Below the pieces are notes generated by a model. That model made no database searches. It saw only the letters and a program-made list of their open reading frames with translations, and was not told the origin of the DNA. The translations under genes were made by a program, and so were the position numbers. From positions 1-64,000 of the forward strand of contig UQFE01000016.1 of NCBI GenBank assembly GCA_900540255.1: 64,000 nt of DNA, in the 5' to 3' direction. Origin of the DNA: an uncultured Clostridium sp. (GTDB lineage: Bacteria > Bacillota > Clostridia > Clostridiales > Clostridiaceae). Positions 16,408 through 24,740 of the stretch are shown piece by piece; within the stretch, counting starts at the first letter, position 1, and each line of letters begins with the position of its first letter.

Positions 16408-18123
16408 ATGAAAAAAAGGAGTTATAAAGTATTATTACTTACGATGTTGATATTTATTTTTTCAACATCAATCACATTTGCAGAAGAAGTCGAAGTAGTT
16501 GTGGGAAATGCAGATAAGTTTGGATTATGGACATTGCTTCCACCATTAGTAGCAATTATATTAGCTTTTATGACAAAAAATGTTGTTATTTCATTATTTA
16601 TAGGAATTTTATCGGGAAGTTTTTTAGTTAGTCTTTCAGGATATAATGTGTTTGAAGCCTTTATACATGCATTTTTAGATTTTGTAAATAGAGCATTAAA
16701 TTCATTAGCTGATCCATGGAATGCTGGAATAGTTCTTCAAGTATTAGCAATTGGAGGAATAATTAATTTAGTTGCAAAAATGGGTGGAGCAAAGGCTATA
16801 GCAGAAGCATTAGCTAAAAAGGCGAAAACTGTAAAAAGCACACAATTAACTACATGGCTTTTAGGATTATGTGTATTTTTTGATGATTATGCAAATTCAT
16901 TAATTGTTGGGCCAATAATGAGGCCAGTTGCAGATAAAATGAAAATGTCAAGAGAAAGATTAGCATTCATTATAGATGCTACGGCAGCTCCAGTAGCTGG
17001 ACTTGCTATTATTTCTACTTGGATTGGATTAGAAGTAAGTTTAATTGGAGATGCATTTAGTTCTATAGGCATAGATGAAAGTGGATTTGGAGTGTTTCTT
17101 CAAACAATACCATATAGGTTTTATAACATATTAATTCTTGCATTTATAGTAATAACAGCATTAACATTAAAAGAATTTGGACCAATGAGAAAAGCTGAAA
17201 TTGCGGCAAGAAATAAAAGTAAGAATTTAAGTGAAGAAATTGCAGCTGAATCATCATCTCAAATGGATGAATTAGAACCAAAAGAAGGAATTAAGCTTAG
17301 TATATGGAATGCAATTATTCCAATAGGAGCATTAATAATTTCTGCATTAATAGCATTTTATTATAGTGGATATAGTACAATAATGGGTGGTGAACCATCA
17401 ACAGCACAAGAAATTATGATGAATTCACCATTTTCATTTAAGGGAATAATGGAAGCATTTGCTGCTTCGGATTCATCAATAGCATTATTCCAATCTGCAT
17501 TATTTGCGTCAATAGTTGCTATAGGCATGGGTGTTGCAAAGAAGATATTTACATTAAGTGAAGCTATTGAAGTTTGGGTTGATGGAATGAAAGGATTAAT
17601 AATAACAGGTGTTATATTAATATTAGCTTGGTCATTAGGATCTGTAATTAAAGAACTTGGAACTGCATATTATTTAGTTGAGGTATTAAAGGGAGCAATA
17701 CCAGCATTTTTATTACCAAGTTTAATATTTGTTTTAGGAGCAGTAATTTCATTTTCAACAGGAACAGCTTATGGAACAATGAGTATATTAATGCCACTTG
17801 CAATTCCATTAGCTTATTCAATAAATCCAGATATGTCATTTGTAGTAGTTTCTACAAGTGCAGTATTAACAGGAGCTATTTTTGGGGATCATTGTTCACC
17901 AATATCTGATACAACAATACTTTCTTCAATGGGAGCAGGATGTAATCATATTGAACATGTTAAAACTCAAATATGGTATTCAGTATTTGTTGCTATAATA
18001 ACTATATTATTTGGATATATTCCAGCAGGATTTGGGGTGCCAGTATATGTAGTATTACCACTTTCCTTAATAGCATTATTTATAGGGGTTCAATTATTTG
18101 GTAAAAAGGTTGAAGAAGCTTAA
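16408..18123 (+). CDS. NhaC-family transporter, predicted lysine transporter (LysW type)
   Basis: This 571-residue multi-spanning protein belongs to the NhaC ion-transporter superfamily. A signal-like segment (KVLLLTMLIFIFSTSITFA) precedes about eleven further hydrophobic segments. Conserved blocks include FDDYANSLIVGPIMRPVADKM, DATAAPVAGLAIISTWIG and GAIFGDHCSPISDTTILSS. NhaC proteins exchange Na+ and H+, but NhaC homologues under lysine riboswitches have been predicted to import lysine. The L-box directly upstream makes lysine the most likely substrate; this is inference from regulation. AGGGGGAAAG gives an excellent ribosome-binding site. The minimal family B hairpin after the stop appears to act as terminator. 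Confidence 0.88.
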   Translation: MKKRSYKVLLLTMLIFIFSTSITFAEEVEVVVGNADKFGLWTLLPPLVAIILAFMTKNVVISLFIGILSGSFLVSLSGYNVFEAFIHAFLDFVNRALNSLADPWNAGIVLQVLAIGGIINLVAKMGGAKAIAEALAKKAKTVKSTQLTTWLLGLCVFFDDYANSLIVGPIMRPVADKMKMSRERLAFIIDATAAPVAGLAIISTWIGLEVSLIGDAFSSIGIDESGFGVFLQTIPYRFYNILILAFIVITALTLKEFGPMRKAEIAARNKSKNLSEEIAAESSSQMDELEPKEGIKLSIWNAIIPIGALIISALIAFYYSGYSTIMGGEPSTAQEIMMNSPFSFKGIMEAFAASDSSIALFQSALFASIVAIGMGVAKKIFTLSEAIEVWVDGMKGLIITGVILILAWSLGSVIKELGTAYYLVEVLKGAIPAFLLPSLIFVLGAVISFSTGTAYGTMSILMPLAIPLAYSINPDMSFVVVSTSAVLTGAIFGDHCSPISDTTILSSMGAGCNHIEHVKTQIWYSVFVAIITILFGYIPAGFGVPVYVVLPLSLIALFIGVQLFGKKVEEA

Positions 18124-18154
18124 GTAATAAGTAAAATAAAAAAGGAATTTTTCT

Positions 18155-18183
18155 GGTTAGTAGTTTGTAGTTAGTATTTGTAG
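18155..18183. repeat. Family A repeat fragment (arm only)
   Basis: GGTTAGTAGTTTGTAGTTAG and the next few bases match the 7-bp-periodic arm of the family A repeats and directly precede the minimal family B hairpin. Confidence 0.55.
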
Positions 18184-18185
18184 AT

Positions 18186-18225
18186 GGGGCTGTTGCACTA
18201 AATAATTAGTGTACAGCCCCTTTTT
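18186..18225. repeat. Family B repeat, copy 2, minimal hairpin without internal boxes
   Basis: GGGGCTGTTGCACTAA and its near-complement TTAGTGTACAGCCCC are separated by 4 nt. This leaves only the two family B ends, with none of the palindromes. A T5 tail follows, so it can serve as terminator for the lysine transporter gene. Confidence 0.85.
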
Positions 18226-18234
18226 AGCAAAAAA

Positions 18235-18452
18235 TAAAACATTAATTCCATGAACTTGAGTTTTGGCTGTATATGTATATCTAGAGGAAGTACTTACCTT
18301 ACTCATTAAAGTTACTATAATAGAAGTTCCAATTGAACTTGCAACTTGTATTAATGTATTATTAGCAGCATTTCCATGAGCATATAAATTTTTATGTAAT
18401 GAATTTAAACTGAAGTGATTAATGGCATCATAAGCATTGATATTCCTAACAT
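18235..18452 (-). pseudogene. Relic of a DHA2 (EmrB/QacA-type) drug exporter
   Basis: Reading leftward from 18452, MLGISMLMMPLITS is followed, after a frameshift, by LNSLHKNLYAHGNAANNTL and QVASSIGTSIIVTLMSK. These match the region around transmembrane segments 11-12 of EmrB-type major facilitator exporters (LYAHGTAxNNTLRQV is typical). Only about 70 residues remain, no start or family end is present, and the frame is broken, so it is a dead fragment. Confidence 0.7.
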
Positions 18453-18478
18453 TATTTTATTCAATGATATTAATAAAA

Positions 18479-18500
18479 AACTCATCTAATAAAAGATGAG
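18479..18500 (-). terminator. Terminator of the ArAE-type gene
   Basis: On the minus strand CTCATCT-N6-AGATGAG is followed by a T run. Confidence 0.75.
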
Positions 18501-18518
18501 CCAATAATGATATTTTTA

Positions 18519-19016
18519 TTATTTATGGGGTGGTGGAGTTATAAGTTTATTAACTAATATTGAAATTACTATTCCAAGCAATGTTTCTATAATTCTATTA
18601 GTTGCATAATATAAAGGGTCACTATATGCATGTGCAGTAGTTACTCCTAAAAATGCTATGCAAGTTATGTTTATAGCTCCAGGTCTTTTTAAAATATTAC
18701 ATAAATAAATCATTAAAATAATTCCAAGAGAAATAATTATGTATATAAGTAGTTTTGAAATAAAATGATTGCTAATATAATTTTCTAGTGTTCTAAAAAA
18801 GAATAAGAATATTAAACCAAAACAAGCTCCCAGTATAGTTCCAGCACCTCTGTTTATACCAATATGAATTGAGTTATATACAGTGTCTTGCAAGCATATT
18901 ACAGCTGTAAGACACGCAAAGAATGGCTCACTAGGTAATAGTGCTAAGCATAGAAAAACAGCTATACCAGATTTTATTGTTCTAAGTCCAATTTTAGGTA
19001 ATTTTAAATTTTCCAT
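18519..19016 (-). CDS. Membrane protein of the aromatic acid exporter (ArAE_1/FUSC) family
   Basis: This 165-residue protein begins MENLKLPKIGLRTIKSGIAV and has four to five hydrophobic segments (for example AVFLCLALLPSEPFFACLTAVICL and LLIYIIISLGIILMIYLC). The conserved HIGINRGAGTILGACFG and ATNRIIETLLGIVISILVN blocks mark the N-terminal membrane domain of the ArAE_1/FUSC family. The protein lacks the C-terminal cytoplasmic domain of longer members. The transported substrate is unknown. The start at 19016 is fixed by AGGAGG 7 nt upstream; the frame is open further upstream without a site. Confidence 0.82.
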   Translation of the reverse strand: MENLKLPKIGLRTIKSGIAVFLCLALLPSEPFFACLTAVICLQDTVYNSIHIGINRGAGTILGACFGLIFLFFFRTLENYISNHFISKLLIYIIISLGIILMIYLCNILKRPGAINITCIAFLGVTTAHAYSDPLYYATNRIIETLLGIVISILVNKLITPPPHK

Positions 19017-19167
19017 AATTAAGCCTCCTATCTCCTTAGATATTATAACTAAGAAATTTGTAGATTTCACTAGTTATTAACAATTTTTATAGTATTTTTA
19101 ATAATTATGAAGATTTTAAAAAGATTAGGAAATAATAAAGTTAAGAATAAAATAAATAGAAATTGGT

Positions 19168-19196
19168 TTGACAGTTTTTACATTTTAGAATATTAT
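19168..19196 (+). promoter_or_regulatory. Promoter of the T-box-metG transcript
   Basis: TTGACA (19168-19173) and TATTAT (19191-19196) are separated by 17 bp, ahead of the T-box leader. Confidence 0.7.
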
Positions 19197-19209
19197 AAAT
19201 TAATAAAGA

Positions 19210-19471
19210 CATAGAAGAGAAGAGTAATTTTGGAATGTATCTAAAGAGAGTTAGAATAGGTGAAAGCTAGCGGTACTGAACTTGATGAAGATGGTCTTGG
19301 AGTTGATTATCTGAGCTTATATAAGTTAGGATAATACGGTAGCAACCGTTATATTGCAAGGTGATAATAGTCACCTAATGAGATATTTATTGTGAGATAA
19401 ATATAAAATAGAGTGGTAACGCGTATATAACGTCTCTATATGGGCATAAATGCCTATATAGAGACTTTTTT
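19210..19471 (+). promoter_or_regulatory. T-box leader of metG (specifier ATG)
   Basis: Stem I begins near AAGAGAGTTAGAATAGGTGAAAG-like sequence. The specifier ATG (19291-19293, Met) precedes GTCTTGGAGTT, at the same spacing as in the ileS and asnS leaders. The T-box is GAGTGGTAACGCG (19411-19423), and the terminator stem GTCTCTATATGGGCA with its complement and T6 occupies 19432-19471. Unlike the ileS and asnS leaders, more than 230 bp of repeat DNA follows before the gene. Confidence 0.9.
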
Positions 19472-19473
19472 AT

Positions 19474-19680
19474 AGTTAGGAGTTAGTAGTTAAGGAAAAA
19501 ATTCAGTTTAGGATGAATTTTATAAGAATATATTTTTAAGGGGCTATGGCACTAAAACTTTTATACACAATATATTGTTTTAAAAAATAAAAATTAATAC
19601 AATATATTGTAGTATTTATTCTTAATGCGACATCCCCATCATTAACTACAAACTACAAACTAACTACAAACTATCTAAAG
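19474..19680. repeat. Family A repeat, copy 2, interrupted by a family B element
   Basis: The left arm AGTTAGGAGTTAGTAGTTAA and core TTCAGTTTAGGATGAATTTT end at about 19539, and the right arm (AACTACAAACTACAAACTAA) resumes at about 19641. The 98 bp between them are family B copy 3, so B was inserted into A. The composite lies in the metG leader between the T-box terminator and the metG ribosome-binding site. Confidence 0.75.
19540..19637. repeat. Family B repeat, copy 3, nested in family A
   Basis: The ends are GGGGCTATGGCACTAAAA and TTAATGCGACATCCCC. Two intact palindromes ACAATATATTGT lie at 19567-19578 and 19599-19610, exactly 32 bp apart. Confidence 0.88.
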
Positions 19681-19704
19681 ACTAATTAAAGAGGAGGAAG
19701 AAAA

Positions 19705-21648
19705 ATGACAAAGAAACCATATTATATAACTACGCCAATTTATTATCCATCAACTAAATTACACATTGGTAATACTTACACAACAGTAGCTGCCGATGCT
19801 TTAGCTAGATTTAAGAGATTAAATGGATATGACGTTATGTTCTTAACAGGAACTGATGAACATGGTCAAAAAATTCAAAGAATAGCTGAGGAAAAGGGAA
19901 TAACACCAAAGGAACACGTTGATGAAATAGTTGCTGGAATTAAGGAACTATGGAGTATGATGAATATAAGTTATGATAAATTTATAAGAACTACTGATGA
20001 TTATCATAAGGAAACAGTTCAAAAAATATTTAAAAAATTATATGATCAAGGTGATATATATAAATCTTCTTATGAAGGATTATACTGTACTCCATGTGAA
20101 TCTTTCTGGACAGAAACTCAATTAGTTAATGGAAATTGTCCTGATTGTGGAAGACCAGTTGAAAAATCAAAGGAAGAAGCTTATTTCTTCAAAATGAGTA
20201 AATATGCTGATAGATTAATGAAGTATATTGATGAGCATCCAGAATTTATTCAACCAGAATCAAGAAAAAATGAAATGGTTAATAACTTCTTAAAACCAGG
20301 ATTACAAGATCTTTGTGTATCAAGAACAAGCTTTAATTGGGGAGTTCCAGTAACTTTTGATGAAAAGCATGTAGTTTATGTTTGGATAGATGCATTATCT
20401 AACTATATATCTGCTTTAGGATATGGAACTGAAAATGATGAATTATTTAAAAAGTACTGGCCAGCAGATGTTCATTTAATAGGTAAGGATATTTTAAGAT
20501 TCCACACTATTTATTGGCCAATCATGTTAATGGCTTTAGGTGAAGAATTACCAAAACAAGTATTTGGTCATGGATGGTTACTTGTTGATGGTGGAAAAAT
20601 GTCAAAATCTAAGGGAAATGTTGTTGACCCAGTAGTTTTAGTTGATAAATTTGGTGTTGATGCAGTTAGATATTATTTATTAAGAGAAATTCCATTTGGA
20701 GCAGATGGATTATTTAATAATGAAATATTTATAAAGAAAATTAATTCAGACCTTTGTAATGACCTTGGTAATTTATTATCAAGAACAGTTGCAATGATTG
20801 AAAAATATTTTGATGGAATAATACCAGCACCAACTGCAAAAGAAGATATTGATAATGAATTAATTACTTTAGCTTTAGAAACTCCAATTAAGGTAACAAA
20901 AGCAATTGATAACTTAAGAATTCCAGAAGCATTAGAATATACATTTGATCTTATAGGAAGAGCTAATAAATATATTGATGAAACAACTCCTTGGATTCTT
21001 GCAAAAGATGAAGAAAAGAAAGAAAGATTAGGTACAGTTTTATATAACTTAGCTGAAGCTTTAAGATTTGCATCTGTATTATTATCTTCATTCTTACCAA
21101 GTACAAGTGAAAAAATTAATGAACAATTAAATATCACTACAACAACTTGGGATTCATTATTAGGATTTGATGGAACAACTCCAGGAACTGAAGTTAAAAA
21201 AGGTGAAGCTTTATTCCCAAGAATAGATGTTGTTAAGACTTTAGAGGAATTAGAAGCTATGAGATTAGCTCAATTAGAAGCTAATAAACCAAAAGAAGAA
21301 TATAAAATGCAACCAATTAAAGAAGAAATAACTATAGAAGATTTTGAAAAAATAGATTTAAGAGTTGTTAAAGTATTAGAATGTGAACCAGTTAAAAAAG
21401 CTAAGAAATTATTAAAATTAAAGGTTGATTTAAATGGTGAAGAAAGACAGGTTATTTCAGGAATAGCAATGCATTATAAACCAGAAGAATTAGTAGGTAA
21501 ATATGTAGTTTTAGTTGCTAATTTAAAACCTGTTACTTTAAGAGGAGAATTATCACAAGGAATGATAATTGCAGCAGCTACAGATGATGATAGCGTATTA
21601 AACTTAGTAAATCCAGGTGAACTACCAACAGGAAGCGTTGTAAGATAG
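19705..21648 (+). CDS. metG: Methionyl-tRNA synthetase
   Basis: This 647-residue class I synthetase charges tRNA-Met and initiator tRNA. The HIGH motif appears as HIGN (residues 20-23, KLHIGNTYTT) as is usual in this MetRS group. A CxxC-CxxC zinc knuckle follows (CTPCESFW...CPDCGRP, about residues 127-147), and KMSKS is intact at 298-302 ([14 protein letters not shown]). The last ~110 residues are the dimerising EMAP/Trbp111-type tRNA-binding domain (IDLRVVKVLECEPVKKAKKL, LRGELSQGMIIAA). GAGGAGG gives a strong ribosome-binding site. It is controlled by the Met-specifier T-box; a second, divergent MetRS gene follows 160 bp downstream. Confidence 0.97.
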   Translation: MTKKPYYITTPIYYPSTKLHIGNTYTTVAADALARFKRLNGYDVMFLTGTDEHGQKIQRIAEEKGITPKEHVDEIVAGIKELWSMMNISYDKFIRTTDDYHKETVQKIFKKLYDQGDIYKSSYEGLYCTPCESFWTETQLVNGNCPDCGRPVEKSKEEAYFFKMSKYADRLMKYIDEHPEFIQPESRKNEMVNNFLKPGLQDLCVSRTSFNWGVPVTFDEKHVVYVWIDALSNYISALGYGTENDELFKKYWPADVHLIGKDILRFHTIYWPIMLMALGEELPKQVFGHGWLLVDGGKMSKSKGNVVDPVVLVDKFGVDAVRYYLLREIPFGADGLFNNEIFIKKINSDLCNDLGNLLSRTVAMIEKYFDGIIPAPTAKEDIDNELITLALETPIKVTKAIDNLRIPEALEYTFDLIGRANKYIDETTPWILAKDEEKKERLGTVLYNLAEALRFASVLLSSFLPSTSEKINEQLNITTTTWDSLLGFDGTTPGTEVKKGEALFPRIDVVKTLEELEAMRLAQLEANKPKEEYKMQPIKEEITIEDFEKIDLRVVKVLECEPVKKAKKLLKLKVDLNGEERQVISGIAMHYKPEELVGKYVVLVANLKPVTLRGELSQGMIIAAATDDDSVLNLVNPGELPTGSVVR

Positions 21649-21654
21649 TTAATA

Positions 21655-21790
21655 GCTTCTTTTAGTTTCAAGTTTCAAGTGATAAGTTTCAAGTTAAGGT
21701 ATAAATTTAGCAAATGCTAAATTTAATAAATATATTTTCAGAAACTCCGTTAAGGAGTTTCTACACTAACTTGTCACTTGCCACTAATTT
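21655..21790. repeat. Family A repeat, copy 3
   Basis: The arms are of the AAGTGACA/AGTTTCA flavour (AGTTTCAAGTTTCAAGTGAT on the left; ACTTGTCACTTGCCACT on the right, complementary in pattern). The core has a TTTAGCAAATGCTAAA hairpin and GAAACTCCGTTAAGGAGTTTC. It fills the gap between the two MetRS genes. Confidence 0.75.
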
Positions 21791-21807
21791 AAAAGGGGGT
21801 GTTTTTA

Positions 21808-23436
21808 ATGAATATTATTATAGGAAATGCATGGCCATATGCAAATGGACCACTGCATTTAGGAAGAATTGCAGTTTTACTTCCAGGAGATATATTAGCA
21901 AGATATCATAGAATGATGGGGGATGAGGTTATTTTTCTTTCAGGAACTGATTGCCATGGTACACCTGTAACTATTAAAGCAAAAGAAGAAGGAATAATGC
22001 CTATACAAGCAGTAAAAAAATATCATGCAGAATTTCAAAAGTGTTTTAAATCATTGGGATTTTCTTTCGATATTTTTGAAAAGACACACTCAAAATTTCA
22101 TGAAGAAAAGGTTAAGGAATTTATATTAGAGCTATATAATAAGGGCTATATATATGAAAAAAATGTAGAACAAGCATATTGCGAAAAATGTAATGAATAT
22201 TTGGCTGATAAATATATTGTTGGAAAATGTCCACATTGTGGTGAAGAAGCAACTGGTGACGATTGTGAAAATTGTAATGGGGAATTTGAAATTAATGAAT
22301 TATTAGATATAAGATGCAAAATTTGCAATTCAAGGCCTATCTTAAAAGAAACAAAACATTTATTTTTTGCTTTATCAAAGTTTGAAGAAGATGTTAAAAG
22401 AGTGTATGAAAATCAAGATGGATGGAGAGAAAATGCTAAGAAAATACTAAAAAGATATTTAGATGAAGGTTTAAGAGATAGAACAGTAACTAGGGATTTT
22501 AATTGGGGTGTTGATGTTCCCTTAGATGGTTATGAAGATAAAAAAATATTCGTTTGGATAGAAGCTGTTATGGGATATTTAACTGCAAGTATGAAATGTC
22601 TTAAAGAAAGAGGAGAAGATTATAGGGATTATTGGGAAGGTGAAGATTCTAGAATTTATTTTATTCATGGAAAAGATAATATACCGTTCCATACTGTAAT
22701 ATTTCCCGCAATTTTATCTGGACTTGGTATAAAAAATCCAAATTTAAGATTAATATCAGGTGAACATTTAAAACTTGAAGGAAAGCCATTTTCTACAGTG
22801 AAAAATTGGGCGATTTGGGCAGATTATGTTTGTAAAAGATACAATGTAGATAGCTTTAGATATTATTTGGTATTAAATTCTCCAGAAGATAAAGATACTG
22901 ATTTTACTTGGAGAGAATATATAAATATACATAATAGCGACTTAGTAAATGAGTTAAGTAATTTTGTAAATAAAGTATTATCATTTTCAAGAAAAAATTA
23001 TGCTAATAGAATACCAAAAGGAAATATAGAAGAAAATTTAAAAAATGAAATTTTAAATTTATATTTTTATATTGGAGATAATATTGAAGAAGGTCATTTT
23101 AAAGAAAGTTTAAATGAAATAATGGCTTTATGTAAAAAAGGAAATAAGTATTTTGATAATAATAAGGTTTGGGATTTACTGAGCTTAAATCCTTCAAAGT
23201 GTAAGGATGTTATTTATAATTGTATTCAAATTATTGTTAATTTATCAAATTTATTATATCCATTTATGCCAAATACTTGTAAAAAAATAAAACAATCACT
23301 TGATTTAAAAGATGGTATTTGGAGTTTTACAGAAAAAAAAGAAGGAATAATTAGAGAATGTGATATACTTTTCACTAAAATTGATAAGAAAAGAGCTAGT
23401 GAAGAAGTAGCAAGATTAAAAGAAAATAAAATTTAA
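21808..23436 (+). CDS. Second, divergent methionyl-tRNA synthetase-like protein
   Basis: This 542-residue class I protein is of the archaeal/E. coli zinc-binding MetRS type. It begins MNIIIGNAWPYANGPLHLGR. Four zinc-knuckle cysteine pairs are seen (CEKCNEY, CPHCGEE, CENCNGE, CKICNSR). The HIGH motif reads HLGR (17-20), and in place of KMSKS there is KPFSTVKN (326-333), loosely like the FSTS variant of some bacterial MetRS. There is no C-terminal tRNA-binding domain. ATG 21808 is fixed by AAAAGGGGG 8 nt upstream. It may share the metG T-box transcript. It could be an inhibitor-insensitive backup MetRS or have another aminoacyl-transfer role; activity is uncertain. Confidence 0.85.
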   Translation: MNIIIGNAWPYANGPLHLGRIAVLLPGDILARYHRMMGDEVIFLSGTDCHGTPVTIKAKEEGIMPIQAVKKYHAEFQKCFKSLGFSFDIFEKTHSKFHEEKVKEFILELYNKGYIYEKNVEQAYCEKCNEYLADKYIVGKCPHCGEEATGDDCENCNGEFEINELLDIRCKICNSRPILKETKHLFFALSKFEEDVKRVYENQDGWRENAKKILKRYLDEGLRDRTVTRDFNWGVDVPLDGYEDKKIFVWIEAVMGYLTASMKCLKERGEDYRDYWEGEDSRIYFIHGKDNIPFHTVIFPAILSGLGIKNPNLRLISGEHLKLEGKPFSTVKNWAIWADYVCKRYNVDSFRYYLVLNSPEDKDTDFTWREYINIHNSDLVNELSNFVNKVLSFSRKNYANRIPKGNIEENLKNEILNLYFYIGDNIEEGHFKESLNEIMALCKKGNKYFDNNKVWDLLSLNPSKCKDVIYNCIQIIVNLSNLLYPFMPNTCKKIKQSLDLKDGIWSFTEKKEGIIRECDILFTKIDKKRASEEVARLKENKI

Positions 23437-23437
23437 T

Positions 23438-23482
23438 AAAAAAACCTAGAGTTATTTCATTTGGGGGACGAATAACTCTAGG
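23438..23482 (-). terminator. Minus-strand terminator with C-rich loop
   Basis: A 12-bp perfect stem (CCTAGAGTTATT 23445-23456 with 23471-23482) has a 14-nt loop. Its U tract lies only on the minus strand (A7 at 23438-23444), so it ends a leftward transcript. Confidence 0.82.
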
Positions 23483-23536
23483 AAACCAACTTTACAAGAT
23501 GGTTTTAGGGGTAAATAATAATGCTTTAACTACTTT
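23438..23536 (-). ncRNA. Candidate C-rich small RNA on the minus strand
   Basis: A minus-strand TATAAT (23548-23543) and a terminator at 23482-23438 define a predicted RNA of about 95-100 nt with no open frame. It contains ACCCCUA in a single-stranded stretch, a small hairpin (AACCA...UGGUU), and a terminator loop reading CGUCCCCCAAAUGA. C-rich single-stranded motifs that pair with G-rich ribosome-binding sites are the hallmark of Firmicute small RNAs of the RsaE/RoxS type; homology to those is not claimed. The direct repeat upstream suggests control by a response regulator. The RNA converges on the end of the second MetRS gene. Confidence 0.5.
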
Positions 23537-23561
23537 ACAAATATTATAATAAACCCTAATT

Positions 23562-23578
23562 GTGTCATTTAGGTGTCA
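23562..23578 (-). promoter_or_regulatory. 11-bp-spaced direct repeat upstream of the minus-strand small RNA
   Basis: On the minus strand TGACAC occurs twice with an 11-bp period (23578-23573 and 23567-23562), 14-30 bp above the predicted -10. OmpR-family regulators often bind such repeats. There is no good -35 hexamer at 17 bp, which fits an activated promoter. Confidence 0.45.
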
Positions 23579-23706
23579 AAATTCTGAATAAAATATTAAG
23601 TATTATTATGAATACATATTAAAATAATTTATATTTGAATTCATTTGTTTTAGATACAATTAAGATAAATTATTACAGTGGTTTTTATTTTGTATAGTAA
23701 TTTTAG

Positions 23707-23734
23707 AAAACTTAGCTTATGCTGAGTTTTTTTT
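23707..23734 (+). terminator. Terminator upstream of tatD
   Basis: AAAACTTAGC-TTAT-GCTGAGTTTT, continuing into a T8 run. The rest of 23580-23790 holds no gene; a TATAAT lies at about 23747. Confidence 0.7.
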
Positions 23735-23791
23735 GCTTATTTTGGTATAATAAAAATATGATTAAAATTAAAAAAAGAGGAGATTATTTAT

Positions 23792-24577
23792 ATGAACTTT
23801 GAATATAAGATATTTGATACTCATTCACATTATGATGATGATGCTTTTAATGAAGATAGAGAAGCTGTACTTGAACAAATTAAAAATGATGGAGTAATTG
23901 GTATTTTAAATTGTGCTTGTTCGAAGACAAGTTTAAAAACTACTAATGAATTAACATTAAAACATGATTTTATATATGGAGCATTAGGAATTCATCCAAG
24001 TGATGCTAATGATTATAATGAAGATGTAAAAAATGAAATAATTAAATTAGTAAATGAAAACAAGAAAATTTTAGCTATAGGAGAGATTGGATTAGATTAT
24101 TATTGGGATGAAAATCCAGAAAGAGATATTCAAAAAAAAGTATTTAGAGAGCAAATGAAATTAGCAGAAGAATTAAACTTACCTGTTGTTATTCATGATA
24201 GGGATGCACATGGAGATACATTAGAGATAATGAAGGAGTTTCCAAATGTTAGGGGAACAGTTCATTGTTTTTCAGGAAGTCTTGAATTTGCAAAAGAATG
24301 TGTAAAGTTAGGGTATTATATTGGAATCACAGGGGTTGTAACATTTAAAAATGCTAGAAAAATATGTGAAGTGGTTGAAGGAATACCACTAGAAAGATTA
24401 TTAGTTGAAACAGACTGTCCTTATATGGCTCCTGCACCAAATAGAGGAAAAAGGAATAAATCGGACTATATAAGATATATAATAGAAAAAATAGCCGAGA
24501 TAAAGGGGATTTCTTCAAAAGAAGTTAATTTAGCTGTAAATGACAATTTCTATAACTTGATTCATAATAAAAAATAA
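23792..24577 (+). CDS. tatD: TatD-family metal-dependent hydrolase
   Basis: This 261-residue TIM-barrel metallohydrolase is expected to be a DNase of the TatD/YcfH group. Metal-site motifs are visible: DTHSHYDDDAF (HxH), IGEIGLDYY (Glu), VIHDRDAH and VHCFSG (His), and VETDCPYMAP (Asp). The family has 3'-5' exonuclease activity with roles in DNA repair or turnover. In Firmicutes it typically lies, as here, downstream of metG and upstream of yabE, rnmV and rsmA. AGAGGAG gives a good ribosome-binding site. Confidence 0.95.
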   Translation: MNFEYKIFDTHSHYDDDAFNEDREAVLEQIKNDGVIGILNCACSKTSLKTTNELTLKHDFIYGALGIHPSDANDYNEDVKNEIIKLVNENKKILAIGEIGLDYYWDENPERDIQKKVFREQMKLAEELNLPVVIHDRDAHGDTLEIMKEFPNVRGTVHCFSGSLEFAKECVKLGYYIGITGVVTFKNARKICEVVEGIPLERLLVETDCPYMAPAPNRGKRNKSDYIRYIIEKIAEIKGISSKEVNLAVNDNFYNLIHNKK

Positions 24578-24740
24578 AGTAAAATAAATATTAATAATTG
24601 TAAAATATTAACTTAATTTACATTTAATATCTATACAACTTCAAAAAACAAAACGCCATTATTTATTTTTATTTAAATTAATATTAAAAATGTATTTTAT
24701 TAAATTAAAAATACATTTTATCAAGTGGAGGGTAGGAAAT

